NCBI GenBank assembly: GCA_958431155.1
Contig: OY288106.1
Span: 1,385,888 to 1,449,887, forward strand
Reading direction: 5' to 3'
Source: an uncultured candidatus Porisulfidus sp.
Lineage (GTDB): Bacteria; Pseudomonadota; Gammaproteobacteria; Poriferisulfidales; Poriferisulfidaceae
DNA: 64,000 nucleotides
Part shown: piece after piece, positions 36,906 to 45,055 of the stretch
Layout of the letters: every line of letters starts with the position of its first letter
Position numbering within the stretch: position 1 is the first letter of the stretch
Position numbers and translations under genes: made by a program
The notes under the pieces: generated by a model
What the model saw: the letters and a program-made list of their open reading frames with translations, nothing else
What the model was told of the DNA's origin: nothing
Database searches by the model: none

Positions 36906-38078
36906 ATGCACATACACGAATACCAGGCCAAGGAAGTTCTGGCCAACTATGGAATCCAGACACAGCCGGGTACGCTGGTGTACAGCCCCGACCAGGCTGT
37001 GGCTGCCTACAACTCTCAAGGGTCCGCGGTATGCGCGGTCAAGGCGCAGATCCATTCCGGCGCCCGCGGCAAGGCCGGGGGCATCCGGTTGTGCCGGAGC
37101 AACGACGAGGTGCGCCGCGCTGCGGACGAGATGTTGGGCGAGAAGCTGGTGACCCACCAGACCGGCTCGAGCGGCAAACTGGTTCAGAAGCTGTACGTCG
37201 AGGCTGGGGTCGATATCGACCGCGAAATCTACCTGGCGTTCGTGCTGGATCGGGCCAAGCAGCGGCATGTTGCCGTGGCTTCCGCCGAGGGGGGCATGGA
37301 AATCGAGCAGCTGGCCCAGGAGAAACCGGAAAGCATCCTGCGCATCAGCATCGACCCGGCATCCGGCATGCGTCACTTCCAGGCGCAGGAACTGGCCTTC
37401 GGGCTGGGATTGGGGGCCGACCTGGTCAAACAGGCGGTGTCCACGTTCCGCGGCCTGTACAAGGCGATGATCCAACTGGACGCCAGCATGGTCGAGATCA
37501 ATCCGCTGGTGGTGACCCGGGACCGGCGCTTGATCGCCCTGGACGCCAAGATGGAATTCGACGACAACGCACTGTTCCGTCATCGCGAGGTGGCCGAACT
37601 GCGCGACATGTCGCAGGAGGATCCGCGCGAGACCGCGGCCTCCGACCACGACCTCAGCTACGTCGGCCTGGACGGCGACATCGGCTGCATGATCAATGGC
37701 GCCGGGCTGGCCATGGCCACCATGGACATGATCAAGCTGTCCGGCGGCGAGCCGGCCAACTTCCTCGACATCGGCGGCGGCGCGTCGCCGGAGCGGGTGG
37801 CCAAGGCGTTCGAACTGGTGCTGCAGGACGGCAGCGTCAAAGCCATGCTGGTCAACATCTTCGCGGGAATCAATCGCTGCGACTGGATCGCCGAAGGCCT
37901 GATCAAGGCGCTCGGCGTGGTCGATCTCGGCGTGCCCCTGGTGGTGCGCCTATCCGGCACCAATGTGGAGGAAGGCACCCAGATGCTGGTCGACAGCGGG
38001 TTGCCCATCATCATGGCCGATACGCTGGCCGATGCCGCCCAAAAAGTGGTGGCGGCCGCACAAGGACAGGGAGACTGA
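36906..38078 (+). CDS. mtkA: Malate-CoA ligase (malate thiokinase) beta subunit
   Basis: 390 residues from ATG 36906 (CGAGGACAAG upstream). It is a SucC-type ATP-grasp protein: MHIHEYQAKEVL, AQIHSGARGKAGGI, MVEINPLVV, and LDIGGGASPERVAKAFELV. Between mcl and the alpha subunit, malate rather than succinate is the expected substrate. The pair makes malyl-CoA from malate, CoA and ATP. Confidence 0.93.
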   Translation: MHIHEYQAKEVLANYGIQTQPGTLVYSPDQAVAAYNSQGSAVCAVKAQIHSGARGKAGGIRLCRSNDEVRRAADEMLGEKLVTHQTGSSGKLVQKLYVEAGVDIDREIYLAFVLDRAKQRHVAVASAEGGMEIEQLAQEKPESILRISIDPASGMRHFQAQELAFGLGLGADLVKQAVSTFRGLYKAMIQLDASMVEINPLVVTRDRRLIALDAKMEFDDNALFRHREVAELRDMSQEDPRETAASDHDLSYVGLDGDIGCMINGAGLAMATMDMIKLSGGEPANFLDIGGGASPERVAKAFELVLQDGSVKAMLVNIFAGINRCDWIAEGLIKALGVVDLGVPLVVRLSGTNVEEGTQMLVDSGLPIIMADTLADAAQKVVAAAQGQGD

Positions 38079-38081
38079 CAC

Positions 38082-38969
38082 ATGTCGATTCTGATCAACA
38101 AAGACACCAAGATCCTGATCCAGGGCTTCACCGGTCGGATCGGAACCTTTCACGCCAAGGAGATGCTGGAATACGGCAGCAACGTGGTCGGGGGCGTCAC
38201 GCCGGGGAAAGGCGGACAGGCGCACCTGAACCTGCCGGTGTTCAACACCATCAAGGAAGCGGTAGATGCAACTGGCGCAACGGCCAGCATCGTGTTCGTG
38301 CCCGCAGCCGCAGCCGCCGACTCGATCATGGAAGCCGCCGACGGGGGCATCAAGTATTGCGTGGCAATTACCGACGGCATCCCGGCCCAGGACATGATCC
38401 GCGTCAAGCGCTTCATGCTGCGCTACCCGAAAGAACGCAAGATGATCCTGACCGGGCCCAACTGCGCGGGCTCCATCACGCCGGGTGAAGCGATGCTCGG
38501 AATCATGCCGGGCCATATCTACGAGCCGGGTCGGGTTGGCGTGGTCGGACGTTCCGGCACGCTGGGCTACGAAGCCGCCTCGCAGATGAAGGCCGAAGGC
38601 ATCGGCATCTCGACCAGCATCGGAATCGGTGGCGACCCGATCAACGGGAGCTCGCACCGCGACATCATGGAACTGTTCGAGCAGGACCCCGATACGGACG
38701 CGGTCATGATCATCGGCGAGATCGGGGGTCCACAGGAAGCGGAAGCGGCGGAGTTCGCGCGCGACCACATGAGCAAGCCGGTCGCGGCCTACGTGGCAGG
38801 CCTGACCGCGCCGAAAGGACGCCGCATGGGCCATGCCGGGGCCATCATTTCCGGGAAAGGCGAGAGCGCTTCGGAGAAAGTCGAGATTTTCAAGGAAGCC
38901 GGGGTAGCGATCGTGCCGAATCCCTCTGAATTCGGCTCCACCATGAAGGACGTTGTGTCGAGGCTCTAA
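38082..38969 (+). CDS. mtkB: Malate-CoA ligase (malate thiokinase) alpha subunit
   Basis: 295 residues, SucD type. Rossmann-like CoA-binding N-terminus (ILIQGFTGRIGTFHAKEML), VGVVGRSGTLGYEA, and the phosphohistidine in RRMGHAGAIISG. Pairs with MtkA three bases upstream. The order mtkA-mtkB within the serine-cycle operon separates it from TCA-cycle sucCD. Confidence 0.93.
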   Translation: MSILINKDTKILIQGFTGRIGTFHAKEMLEYGSNVVGGVTPGKGGQAHLNLPVFNTIKEAVDATGATASIVFVPAAAAADSIMEAADGGIKYCVAITDGIPAQDMIRVKRFMLRYPKERKMILTGPNCAGSITPGEAMLGIMPGHIYEPGRVGVVGRSGTLGYEAASQMKAEGIGISTSIGIGGDPINGSSHRDIMELFEQDPDTDAVMIIGEIGGPQEAEAAEFARDHMSKPVAAYVAGLTAPKGRRMGHAGAIISGKGESASEKVEIFKEAGVAIVPNPSEFGSTMKDVVSRL

Positions 38970-38978
38970 GGAGGCCGC

Positions 38979-39950
38979 ATGTCAAAGCCCAAAGTCATTG
39001 CCACGCGCCGCTGGCCGGAGCCAGTCGAGGCGCACCTGTTCGAACACTACGACTTCACGCTGAACGAGGACGACCACCCGATGAGCGTGGGCGAGCTGCA
39101 TCAGGCTCTGCGCGAGTATGATGCGGTCTGCCCGACCGTGACCGATCCGATTACCGCCGAAGTGCTCGGCATCGACGGCATCCGCGCAAAGATCCTGGGC
39201 AATTTTGGCGTTGGCTTCAACCATATCGACCTGGACGCGGCCAAGCAGGCCAGTCTCGTCGTGACCAACACCCCGGAAGTCCTGACCGACTGCACCGCGG
39301 ACATCGCCATGAACCTGATGCTGACCGCCGCTCGCCGCACCGGCGAAGGCGAACGGCACCTGCGCGCCGGAGAGTGGACTGGCTGGCGCCCGACCCACAT
39401 GCTGGCGACCAAGGTCACCGGCAAGACCCTGGGCTGCATCGGTTTCGGCCGTATCGCCCAGGCCATGGCCCAGCGCTGCCACTTTGGTTTCGGCATGAAG
39501 GTGATCTTCCACGACCCGTACCCGCCGAAGCCGGAAGTCGTGGAGAAGTTCCAGGCGGTCGCCTGCAATTCGGTCGAGGAAGTGCTGGAGCAGGCCGACT
39601 TTGTGTCCCTGCATTGCCCGGGTGGCGAATCGACCTACCACCTGCTCAACGAGGAGCGCCTGGCCCGGATGAAGCCTTCCGCCTTCCTGATCAATTCCGC
39701 ACGGGGCGACATCATTGACAACCAGGCCCTGATCGCGGCACTGAAAAACGGCACCATCGCAGGTGCCGGGCTCGACGTCTTCGAAGGCGAGCCCAAACTG
39801 GATCCCGGATTCCTGGGCATTGAGAACGCGGTTCTGCTGCCGCACCTCGGCAGCGCCTCGACCGAGACCCGGATCGCCATGGGCATGCGGGTGGTCGAGA
39901 ACCTGGAGCTGTTTTTCTCCGACCAGGAGCCGCGCGACCGCGTCGCCTGA
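38979..39950 (+). CDS. hprA: Hydroxypyruvate reductase (D-2-hydroxyacid dehydrogenase)
   Basis: 323 residues. Substrate-binding NFGVGFNHIDL, nucleotide fold LGCIGFGRIAQAMA, catalytic Arg in NSARGDIID, Glu in DVFEGEPKLD and His in LLPHLGSAS. It reduces hydroxypyruvate to glycerate in the serine cycle and may also act on glyoxylate. A strong AAGGAGG sits before the ATG. Confidence 0.92.
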   Translation: MSKPKVIATRRWPEPVEAHLFEHYDFTLNEDDHPMSVGELHQALREYDAVCPTVTDPITAEVLGIDGIRAKILGNFGVGFNHIDLDAAKQASLVVTNTPEVLTDCTADIAMNLMLTAARRTGEGERHLRAGEWTGWRPTHMLATKVTGKTLGCIGFGRIAQAMAQRCHFGFGMKVIFHDPYPPKPEVVEKFQAVACNSVEEVLEQADFVSLHCPGGESTYHLLNEERLARMKPSAFLINSARGDIIDNQALIAALKNGTIAGAGLDVFEGEPKLDPGFLGIENAVLLPHLGSASTETRIAMGMRVVENLELFFSDQEPRDRVA

Positions 39951-39979
39951 GCGCCTGCTCCGGGACCGGCCCCGCCTGC

Positions 39980-42682
39980 ATGCCGTCCGACGTCGCTCCT
40001 TCTGCCGATCGCCCGGAAGACCGTATACGCGCCGAGACCCTGCGTTATACCGAGAGCATGGTCCAGCGGCTGGGAGGGCTGCTGCTGGAAGTCATCCGTC
40101 GCCGAACCCCGGAAATCACTGAACTCCTTGAGAACCGGGGACAAATAACCCCGGAGACCCGGCTGCGGGTTCTTCAAGCCTACGGGATCGGTTTCCAACT
40201 GTTCAACATCGCCGAGCAAAACGCGGCGATCCGGCATCGCCGGGCGATCGAGGGCGAACTCGGGCCACAACAGGTGCCCGGGTCTTTTTCGGCTGCACTC
40301 GCGCATGCCCGCTCCGTCGGGCTTGATGCCGAGGCCGTTCGCGACCGTCTGCGGGACGCCCAGGTGGTGCCGGTGTTGACGGCACATCCGACCGAGGCCA
40401 AGCGGGTGACGGTGCTGGAAATCCATCGTCGCATCTACGTGTTGCTCAAGGAACTGGAAGAGACCCGCTACACCGAGCGGGAGCGCCAGCGCATGATCAA
40501 CGTCATCCGCGACGAGATCGACCTGTTGTGGATGACCGGAGAGATCCGCCTGACCAAGCCGACCGTGACCGAGGAGGTCGCGTGGATCCTGCACTTTTTC
40601 GATGAATCGCTTTATCGCGGCGCACGCGACCTGTTCTGGCAGTTGTCGCAGGCGCTGGAGGAACACTACCCCGACGCGCAGTTCGAGACGCCGCCGCTGC
40701 TCCACTTCGGCTGCTGGGTCGGCGGTGACCGCGACGGCAATCCCCACGTGACTCCCGAAGTGACCCGGAAGGCCCTTGACGGTTACCGGGAGGCCGCGTT
40801 GTCGCACCTGTACCGGCAAATAACCGAGGCCCGGAGCCGGCTGTCCATTGCCGCGCACGCGGTGGCCGTGCCGGCGGAATTCCTGTCGCGCCTTGATGTC
40901 ATGCTGGGCGGGCATGCGGACGCGGACGCATTGCGCGCGCGCAATCCCCAGGAAGTATTCCGGCAATACTTGAACCTTCTGATGCGCCGCCTTGCGGCGA
41001 CCCAGAGTGAAGCCCCGGAAGGCTATGCGAATGCGACCGAGTTGGTGGAAGACCTGAAGGCCCTGGAAAAAACCCTGCGCGAGACCGATTGCGGCTCCAT
41101 CGCCGACTTGCTGGTGCGCCCGCTGCGCCTGGAAGCGCAGGTGTTCGGCTTTCATACCGTGAGCCTGGACATTCGGGAGAACAGCACCGTCATCAACGAT
41201 ACCCTGGCAATTCTGTATCGCCAACTGGAAGGGGATGAGCCGCCGGAATCGGGGAGCGAGGCATGGCTGGAATGGCTGAAGCGGCGGCTTGCCGAGCCCC
41301 TGGAGGACATCCCCGAATTGGAGCTTGAGGATGAAATGGCGCAACGCACCCTGGAGTTGTTCCGGTTGCTCGGCGAGGTCGCGGACCGACGCGGGATGGA
41401 GCCGTTCGGAGCCTTTATCCTGAGCATGACGCACACGCAGGCGGACTTGCTGGGGGTGTACCTCCTGGCCAAGTACGGCGGGCTGTTTTCCGACCTCAAG
41501 AACTGCGAGACCTGCCGCCTGCCGGTGGTGCCGCTGCTGGAGACGATCGAGGATCTACGCCGTGGACCCGGGTTGCTGCGCGAGTTGCTGGACGTCCCGC
41601 TGGTACGCCGCAGCGTCCGGGCCGGCCCCGGGGTGCTGGAGGTGATGGTGGGTTACTCGGATTCCAACAAGGACGGCGGGTTCCTGTGCTCCAACCACGA
41701 GGTGTCGCTGGCCCAGTCCCGAATGCACCGGGTGGGCGAGGAGCGCGGCGTGTCGGTGGTATTCTTCCATGGTCGCGGCGGGTCGTCGTCGCGTGGCGGG
41801 ATGCCGGCCGGCCGCGCGATTGCCGCCCAGCCGCCGGGCACCATCGGGGGACGGATGCGGCTGACCGAGCAGGGCGAAGTGGTGTCGGGAAAATACGCGA
41901 ACCGCGGTTACGCGGAGACGCAACTGGAGATCTTGGCGGCCAGCGTGCTGGAACACTCCCTGCCCGGCAACGAGAACCGGCACCCCGGGTTCGAGGAGGC
42001 CATGGAGGCCCTGTCGCAACTGTCGTACACCGCCTACCGGAAATTGGCCGACCACCCCGGCCTGGTCATGTTCTATCAGGATGCCTCGCCGGTCGAAGAA
42101 TTGGCCTTGCTCAAGATCGGCTCCCGGCCGATGCGCCGCTTCGGCGCAAACACCTTGGATGACTTGCGCGCCATTCCCTGGGTGTTCGCCTGGACGCAGA
42201 ACCGCATGATGGTCCCGGGCTGGTATGGCGTGGGCGATGCCATCACGGAGTTTATCCGGGTGCGGGGCGAGGCGGGCGAAAGGTTGCTGCGCAAGATGTT
42301 CGAGGAGCACCGCCTGTTCCGGCTGGTGATCGACGAGGTGGAGAAGACTCTGTACCAGGTCCAACTCGACATTGCGCGGGACTACGCCGCGCTGGTCCCG
42401 GATCCCGAGGTGGGAGCCGAGATCTTTTCGATGATTGAGCAGGAATACGAGCGGACCCGCGAGGTCGTGCTTCGGGTGTCCGGCAGCGAGGCTCTGTGCG
42501 ACCGCTTCGTGATGTTCAGCGACCGCCTGTCGCGGCGGCTGCCGATCATCGACCGGGTCAGTCGCGAGCAGGTCGAACTGATCAAACTGTGCCGGGGCAA
42601 GGAGCGTCCGGAGACGCTGGATCTGGTTCCGCTGCTGTTGTCGATCAACTGCGTGGCGGCCGGGCTGGGCTGGACCGGTTGA
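39980..42682 (+). CDS. ppc: Phosphoenolpyruvate carboxylase
   Basis: 900 residues. Catalytic His in TAHPTEAKR, GGDRDGNP, VMVGYSDSNKDGG, FFHGRGGSSSRGG and the C-terminal LLLSINCVAAGLGWTG. It carboxylates PEP to oxaloacetate, the CO2-fixing step of the serine cycle. No clear RBS; the start is placed by the MPSD...PEDRIRAETLRY N-terminus. It follows hprA by 29 bases, inside the same operon. Confidence 0.94.
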   Translation: MPSDVAPSADRPEDRIRAETLRYTESMVQRLGGLLLEVIRRRTPEITELLENRGQITPETRLRVLQAYGIGFQLFNIAEQNAAIRHRRAIEGELGPQQVPGSFSAALAHARSVGLDAEAVRDRLRDAQVVPVLTAHPTEAKRVTVLEIHRRIYVLLKELEETRYTERERQRMINVIRDEIDLLWMTGEIRLTKPTVTEEVAWILHFFDESLYRGARDLFWQLSQALEEHYPDAQFETPPLLHFGCWVGGDRDGNPHVTPEVTRKALDGYREAALSHLYRQITEARSRLSIAAHAVAVPAEFLSRLDVMLGGHADADALRARNPQEVFRQYLNLLMRRLAATQSEAPEGYANATELVEDLKALEKTLRETDCGSIADLLVRPLRLEAQVFGFHTVSLDIRENSTVINDTLAILYRQLEGDEPPESGSEAWLEWLKRRLAEPLEDIPELELEDEMAQRTLELFRLLGEVADRRGMEPFGAFILSMTHTQADLLGVYLLAKYGGLFSDLKNCETCRLPVVPLLETIEDLRRGPGLLRELLDVPLVRRSVRAGPGVLEVMVGYSDSNKDGGFLCSNHEVSLAQSRMHRVGEERGVSVVFFHGRGGSSSRGGMPAGRAIAAQPPGTIGGRMRLTEQGEVVSGKYANRGYAETQLEILAASVLEHSLPGNENRHPGFEEAMEALSQLSYTAYRKLADHPGLVMFYQDASPVEELALLKIGSRPMRRFGANTLDDLRAIPWVFAWTQNRMMVPGWYGVGDAITEFIRVRGEAGERLLRKMFEEHRLFRLVIDEVEKTLYQVQLDIARDYAALVPDPEVGAEIFSMIEQEYERTREVVLRVSGSEALCDRFVMFSDRLSRRLPIIDRVSREQVELIKLCRGKERPETLDLVPLLLSINCVAAGLGWTG

Positions 42683-42737
42683 TGCCCGTGGCGACACCCT
42701 GTACATCATTTAAAATTTGCCGAGCCCGGAAGGATTC

Positions 42738-43598
42738 ATGAAGAAACTGCTCTTTCATCTAGACACGGACGCCCAGCCCTCCGCTTTCGACCAGGTGGTC
42801 GCTTACGACGGGGGAGCGGATGCCGTCCTGGCCTACGGCGGAGTGACTGCCGACAATTGCTTCCCGCTGGTGGAAGGCGCGATCTTTACCCGTGCGCCGA
42901 AGAACAAGCGCTATACCGCAATCCTGATCGGCGGCAGCGACCTGGCCCAGACCGAAGCCCTCATGGAAACCGTGAAGTCTCAGTTTTTCGAAGGCTTCCG
43001 GGTGTCGCTGATGATGGACGCTAACGGTTGCAATACGACGGCGGCGGCGGCGGTCGCGATGCTGGGCGCCGCGCATCCGCTCGAAGGTGCAAGTGCAACG
43101 GTGCTGGCGGGCACCGGGCCGGTCGGGCAGCGTGCCGCGGTCATGCTGGCGCAGTCGGGAGCCAGGGTGCGCCTGACTTCGCGCAAACTGGAGCGTGCGC
43201 AACAGACGTGCGAGGGGATTTCGGAACGCTATGGCGTGGCGGTGGAGCCTATGGCGGCATCGGATGCGGCCGGGACGACCGACGCGATCGAAGGTGCGGC
43301 TATCGTCTTGGCCACGGGTCAGGCCGGCGTGCAGTTGCTGCCGACCGAAATCTGGCAGGCGTCTTCCAGCTTGCGCGCGGCCGGGGATGTGGGAACCTGC
43401 CCGCCCTTAGGTGTGGAAGGGATCGACATGGCCGATGGCGGCCGAGAAGTTGATGGAATCTCCCTGTTCGGCGGGTTGGCCTTCGGAGCCCTGAAGCTCC
43501 GCACTCACCGCGAGGCGATCTCGCGGATGTTCGAGAGCAACGATCAGGTGTGGGATGCGGAAGAGGCGCTGGCCCTGGCCCGCGAACTTTACGACTGA
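42738..43598 (+). CDS. mtdA: NADP-dependent methylene-H4F/H4MPT dehydrogenase, MtdA type
   Basis: 286 residues from ATG 42738 behind GGAAGGA. The N-terminus KKLLFHLDTDAQPSAFD...AYDGGAD matches MtdA rather than MtdB; the Rossmann part has TVLAGTGPVGQRAAVMLA. Methylotroph MtdA oxidises or reduces methylene-pterin with NADP. TTAAAAT just upstream might be a secondary -10. Last gene of the serine-cycle cluster; its 3' end overlaps the convergent gene by ten bases. Confidence 0.92.
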   Translation: MKKLLFHLDTDAQPSAFDQVVAYDGGADAVLAYGGVTADNCFPLVEGAIFTRAPKNKRYTAILIGGSDLAQTEALMETVKSQFFEGFRVSLMMDANGCNTTAAAAVAMLGAAHPLEGASATVLAGTGPVGQRAAVMLAQSGARVRLTSRKLERAQQTCEGISERYGVAVEPMAASDAAGTTDAIEGAAIVLATGQAGVQLLPTEIWQASSSLRAAGDVGTCPPLGVEGIDMADGGREVDGISLFGGLAFGALKLRTHREAISRMFESNDQVWDAEEALALARELYD

Positions 43599-44263
43599 CG
43601 CCGGCGTTTCAGCTCGAAGTCGATCCGGTCGATTTGTTCTTTCAGCGTTTCGGTCTTGTAGCCTAGTTCTAACTCCTGGCGCGCTTCCTCGACTGCGCGA
43701 TAGGTTTCCTGCAGGCGCTGGGCGTGCTGGCCGAGCATCGTTCCGGGGTCTTTCTGGTCATGCAGCATCCGGTCGCGGACCGCCTGCTGCTTCTGCATGA
43801 TGGTCATCATCGCGGCGTAACTGACGCCTATGCGGAAGTCGTAAGGCTTGTACTTCTGCAGGGAAGTCACCTCCGGACGCAATTCCTCGACGATCTTGAC
43901 TAGGGCCCCTCGGAAATTCATCAGGTCTTCCTTGAGCGTTCCTTGGACTTCGTATTGCTTGATCATTTTCGGGATGATGTCGATGATCTGGATACGTTCG
44001 GCATCGTAGACCAGAAGCACTCGGAGCAATTCACTTTCAAGCTCTTCAGTAGGCATAGTGGAGATGGCGTCCAGTTGCTCGGCATAAATCTCCCGCTGGG
44101 CCTCAAGGTCGCTGGTCGTGGTTCCTTGCAGTTTTTCCTCGGAAAGCAGGCTTGAACGCGGGATGTCGACCATGGGGTGCGGGGGCTCGCCTTCCGCGTA
44201 GGCGCAAAGCGAAGTGGCAGCCAACAGGACGCCAGGAAAGACGGAGTGGAGACGAGATGGCAT
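43589..44263 (-). CDS. Exported helical protein of unknown function
   Basis: 224 residues from ATG 44263, which starts a signal peptide (PSRLHSVFPGVLLAATSLCAYA). The mature part is almost all predicted alpha-helix, highly charged and Gln/Glu-rich, with coiled-coil-like stretches (LEAQREIYAEQLDAI; QRLQETYRAVEEARQELEL). A longer frame from 44365 lacks signal-peptide logic. I do not recognise the family. Likely periplasmic. Confidence 0.65.
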   Translation of the reverse strand: MPSRLHSVFPGVLLAATSLCAYAEGEPPHPMVDIPRSSLLSEEKLQGTTTSDLEAQREIYAEQLDAISTMPTEELESELLRVLLVYDAERIQIIDIIPKMIKQYEVQGTLKEDLMNFRGALVKIVEELRPEVTSLQKYKPYDFRIGVSYAAMMTIMQKQQAVRDRMLHDQKDPGTMLGQHAQRLQETYRAVEEARQELELGYKTETLKEQIDRIDFELKRRRQS

Positions 44264-44328
44264 GGAAGTACAGGTGTCGAAAAAAGCAGTATAACTGGTG
44301 AGTGTGCCGGTTTCTGTGCGGCAGGCCG

Positions 44329-44658
44329 TCACGTCACGCTTTTTTCGAGTGCTTGGCAGATCCACTTGTTCAGGCTTAGTCCGCTCTCTGTCGCTGAGCG
44401 TGCGATGCTCTGGTGGAGTTCCGGCCCGAGCCGGACATTGAGTTTCCCGGAGAAAGGTCTTTGAGGCTCGATGCCGTCTTCTTGGCAGGAAAGAAGGTAC
44501 TCGTCGACGGACCGCTGGAATTCGGCTTGAAGGCCATCCACATCGGTTGCCTCGAAAGTGGCAATCGGATAAGGACCGCTGTTAACTACCCTTCCGTGAA
44601 GGCGTCCTACGGAATCATCGAATTCAACCGTAGCCGTGTACCCTTTGTATGTCATCAT
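44329..44658 (-). CDS. hicB: HicB-type antitoxin
   Basis: 109 residues from ATG 44658 (a second ATG follows at once). The partial RNase H fold begins MTYKGYTATVEFDDSVGRLHGRV and has DVDGLQAEFQRSVDEYL; the C-terminus FSGKLNVRLGPELHQSIA...GLSLNKWICQAL is a ribbon-helix-helix DNA-binding domain. It neutralises HicA and represses the operon. ATGA overlap with hicA. Confidence 0.88.
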   Translation of the reverse strand: MMTYKGYTATVEFDDSVGRLHGRVVNSGPYPIATFEATDVDGLQAEFQRSVDEYLLSCQEDGIEPQRPFSGKLNVRLGPELHQSIARSATESGLSLNKWICQALEKSVT

Positions 44659-44909
44659 GGCTGGACCCCCATGGCTTTGAGAAATGCGGCGATGTCGCGC
44701 ACTGTTGCTTTTCCGGTTTCCGTCTCCGGGTGAGGCCGATGTACAACCATCCGCTTTTCTCCTCTTTTCAAAAGCACTCGAGACCCGGAACGCTGAAAGA
44801 CATCCACATCGACTGCTTTCAACAAGGCAACGATGTCCGCCCACCGAATGCCTGTAGGCGTAGGCTTTTTGAAGACACTCTCCAGAGTCCTCCGGTGCTT
44901 CGTGCGCAT
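44655..44909 (-). CDS. hicA: HicA-type mRNA interferase toxin
   Basis: 84 residues from ATG 44909. The small double-stranded-RNA-binding fold shows IRWADIVALLKAVDVDV, SGSRVLLKRGEKRMVVHRPHP and KATVRDIAAFLKAMGV. HicA toxins cut mRNA when unbound. A TTG at 44948 would extend it through the operator, so I prefer the ATG. Toxin precedes antitoxin, the usual hicAB order. Confidence 0.85.
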   Translation of the reverse strand: MRTKHRRTLESVFKKPTPTGIRWADIVALLKAVDVDVFQRSGSRVLLKRGEKRMVVHRPHPETETGKATVRDIAAFLKAMGVQP

Positions 44910-44920
44910 CTTGCCAAATA

Positions 44921-44940
44921 TAGTACTAAAAATAGTACTA
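44921..44940 (-). promoter_or_regulatory. Double palindromic operator of hicAB
   Basis: Two copies of the perfect palindrome TAGTACTA at 44921-44928 and 44933-44940, centres 12 bases apart, twelve bases upstream of the hicA ATG. The spacing of about one helical turn suits two bound ribbon-helix-helix dimers of HicB. Confidence 0.65.
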
Positions 44941-45020
44941 AAATGCAAGTTGAGACGAGCTTGCTAGCTGCCCACATTCAAGCTTTCAAACACACTCTGA
45001 CCTCGCCAGAAATTTGCTAA

Positions 45021-45040
45021 TTTCCCCACTTCCGGGGAAA
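45021..45040 (+). promoter_or_regulatory. Perfect hairpin in the leader of the tkt operon
   Basis: TTTCCCC/GGGGAAA, seven pairs with a six-base loop, ending 15 bases before the tkt ATG. No T-run on the plus strand. It could block the ribosome site, bind a regulator, or end transcription from the opposite strand. Confidence 0.4.
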
Positions 45041-45055
45041 ATACGCACCCTGTCA

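Noticed and set aside
36906-38969. Succinyl-CoA synthetase sucCD
   Set aside because: Location inside sga-mcl-hprA-ppc supports malate thiokinase; sequence alone cannot fully separate them.
39635-41434. 599-residue minus-strand frame over hprA/ppc
   Set aside because: Shadow of two clear enzymes; no family features.
42738-43598. MtdB (H4MPT-specific) identity
   Set aside because: The N-terminus with LDTD and YDGGAD fits MtdA and lacks MtdB features.
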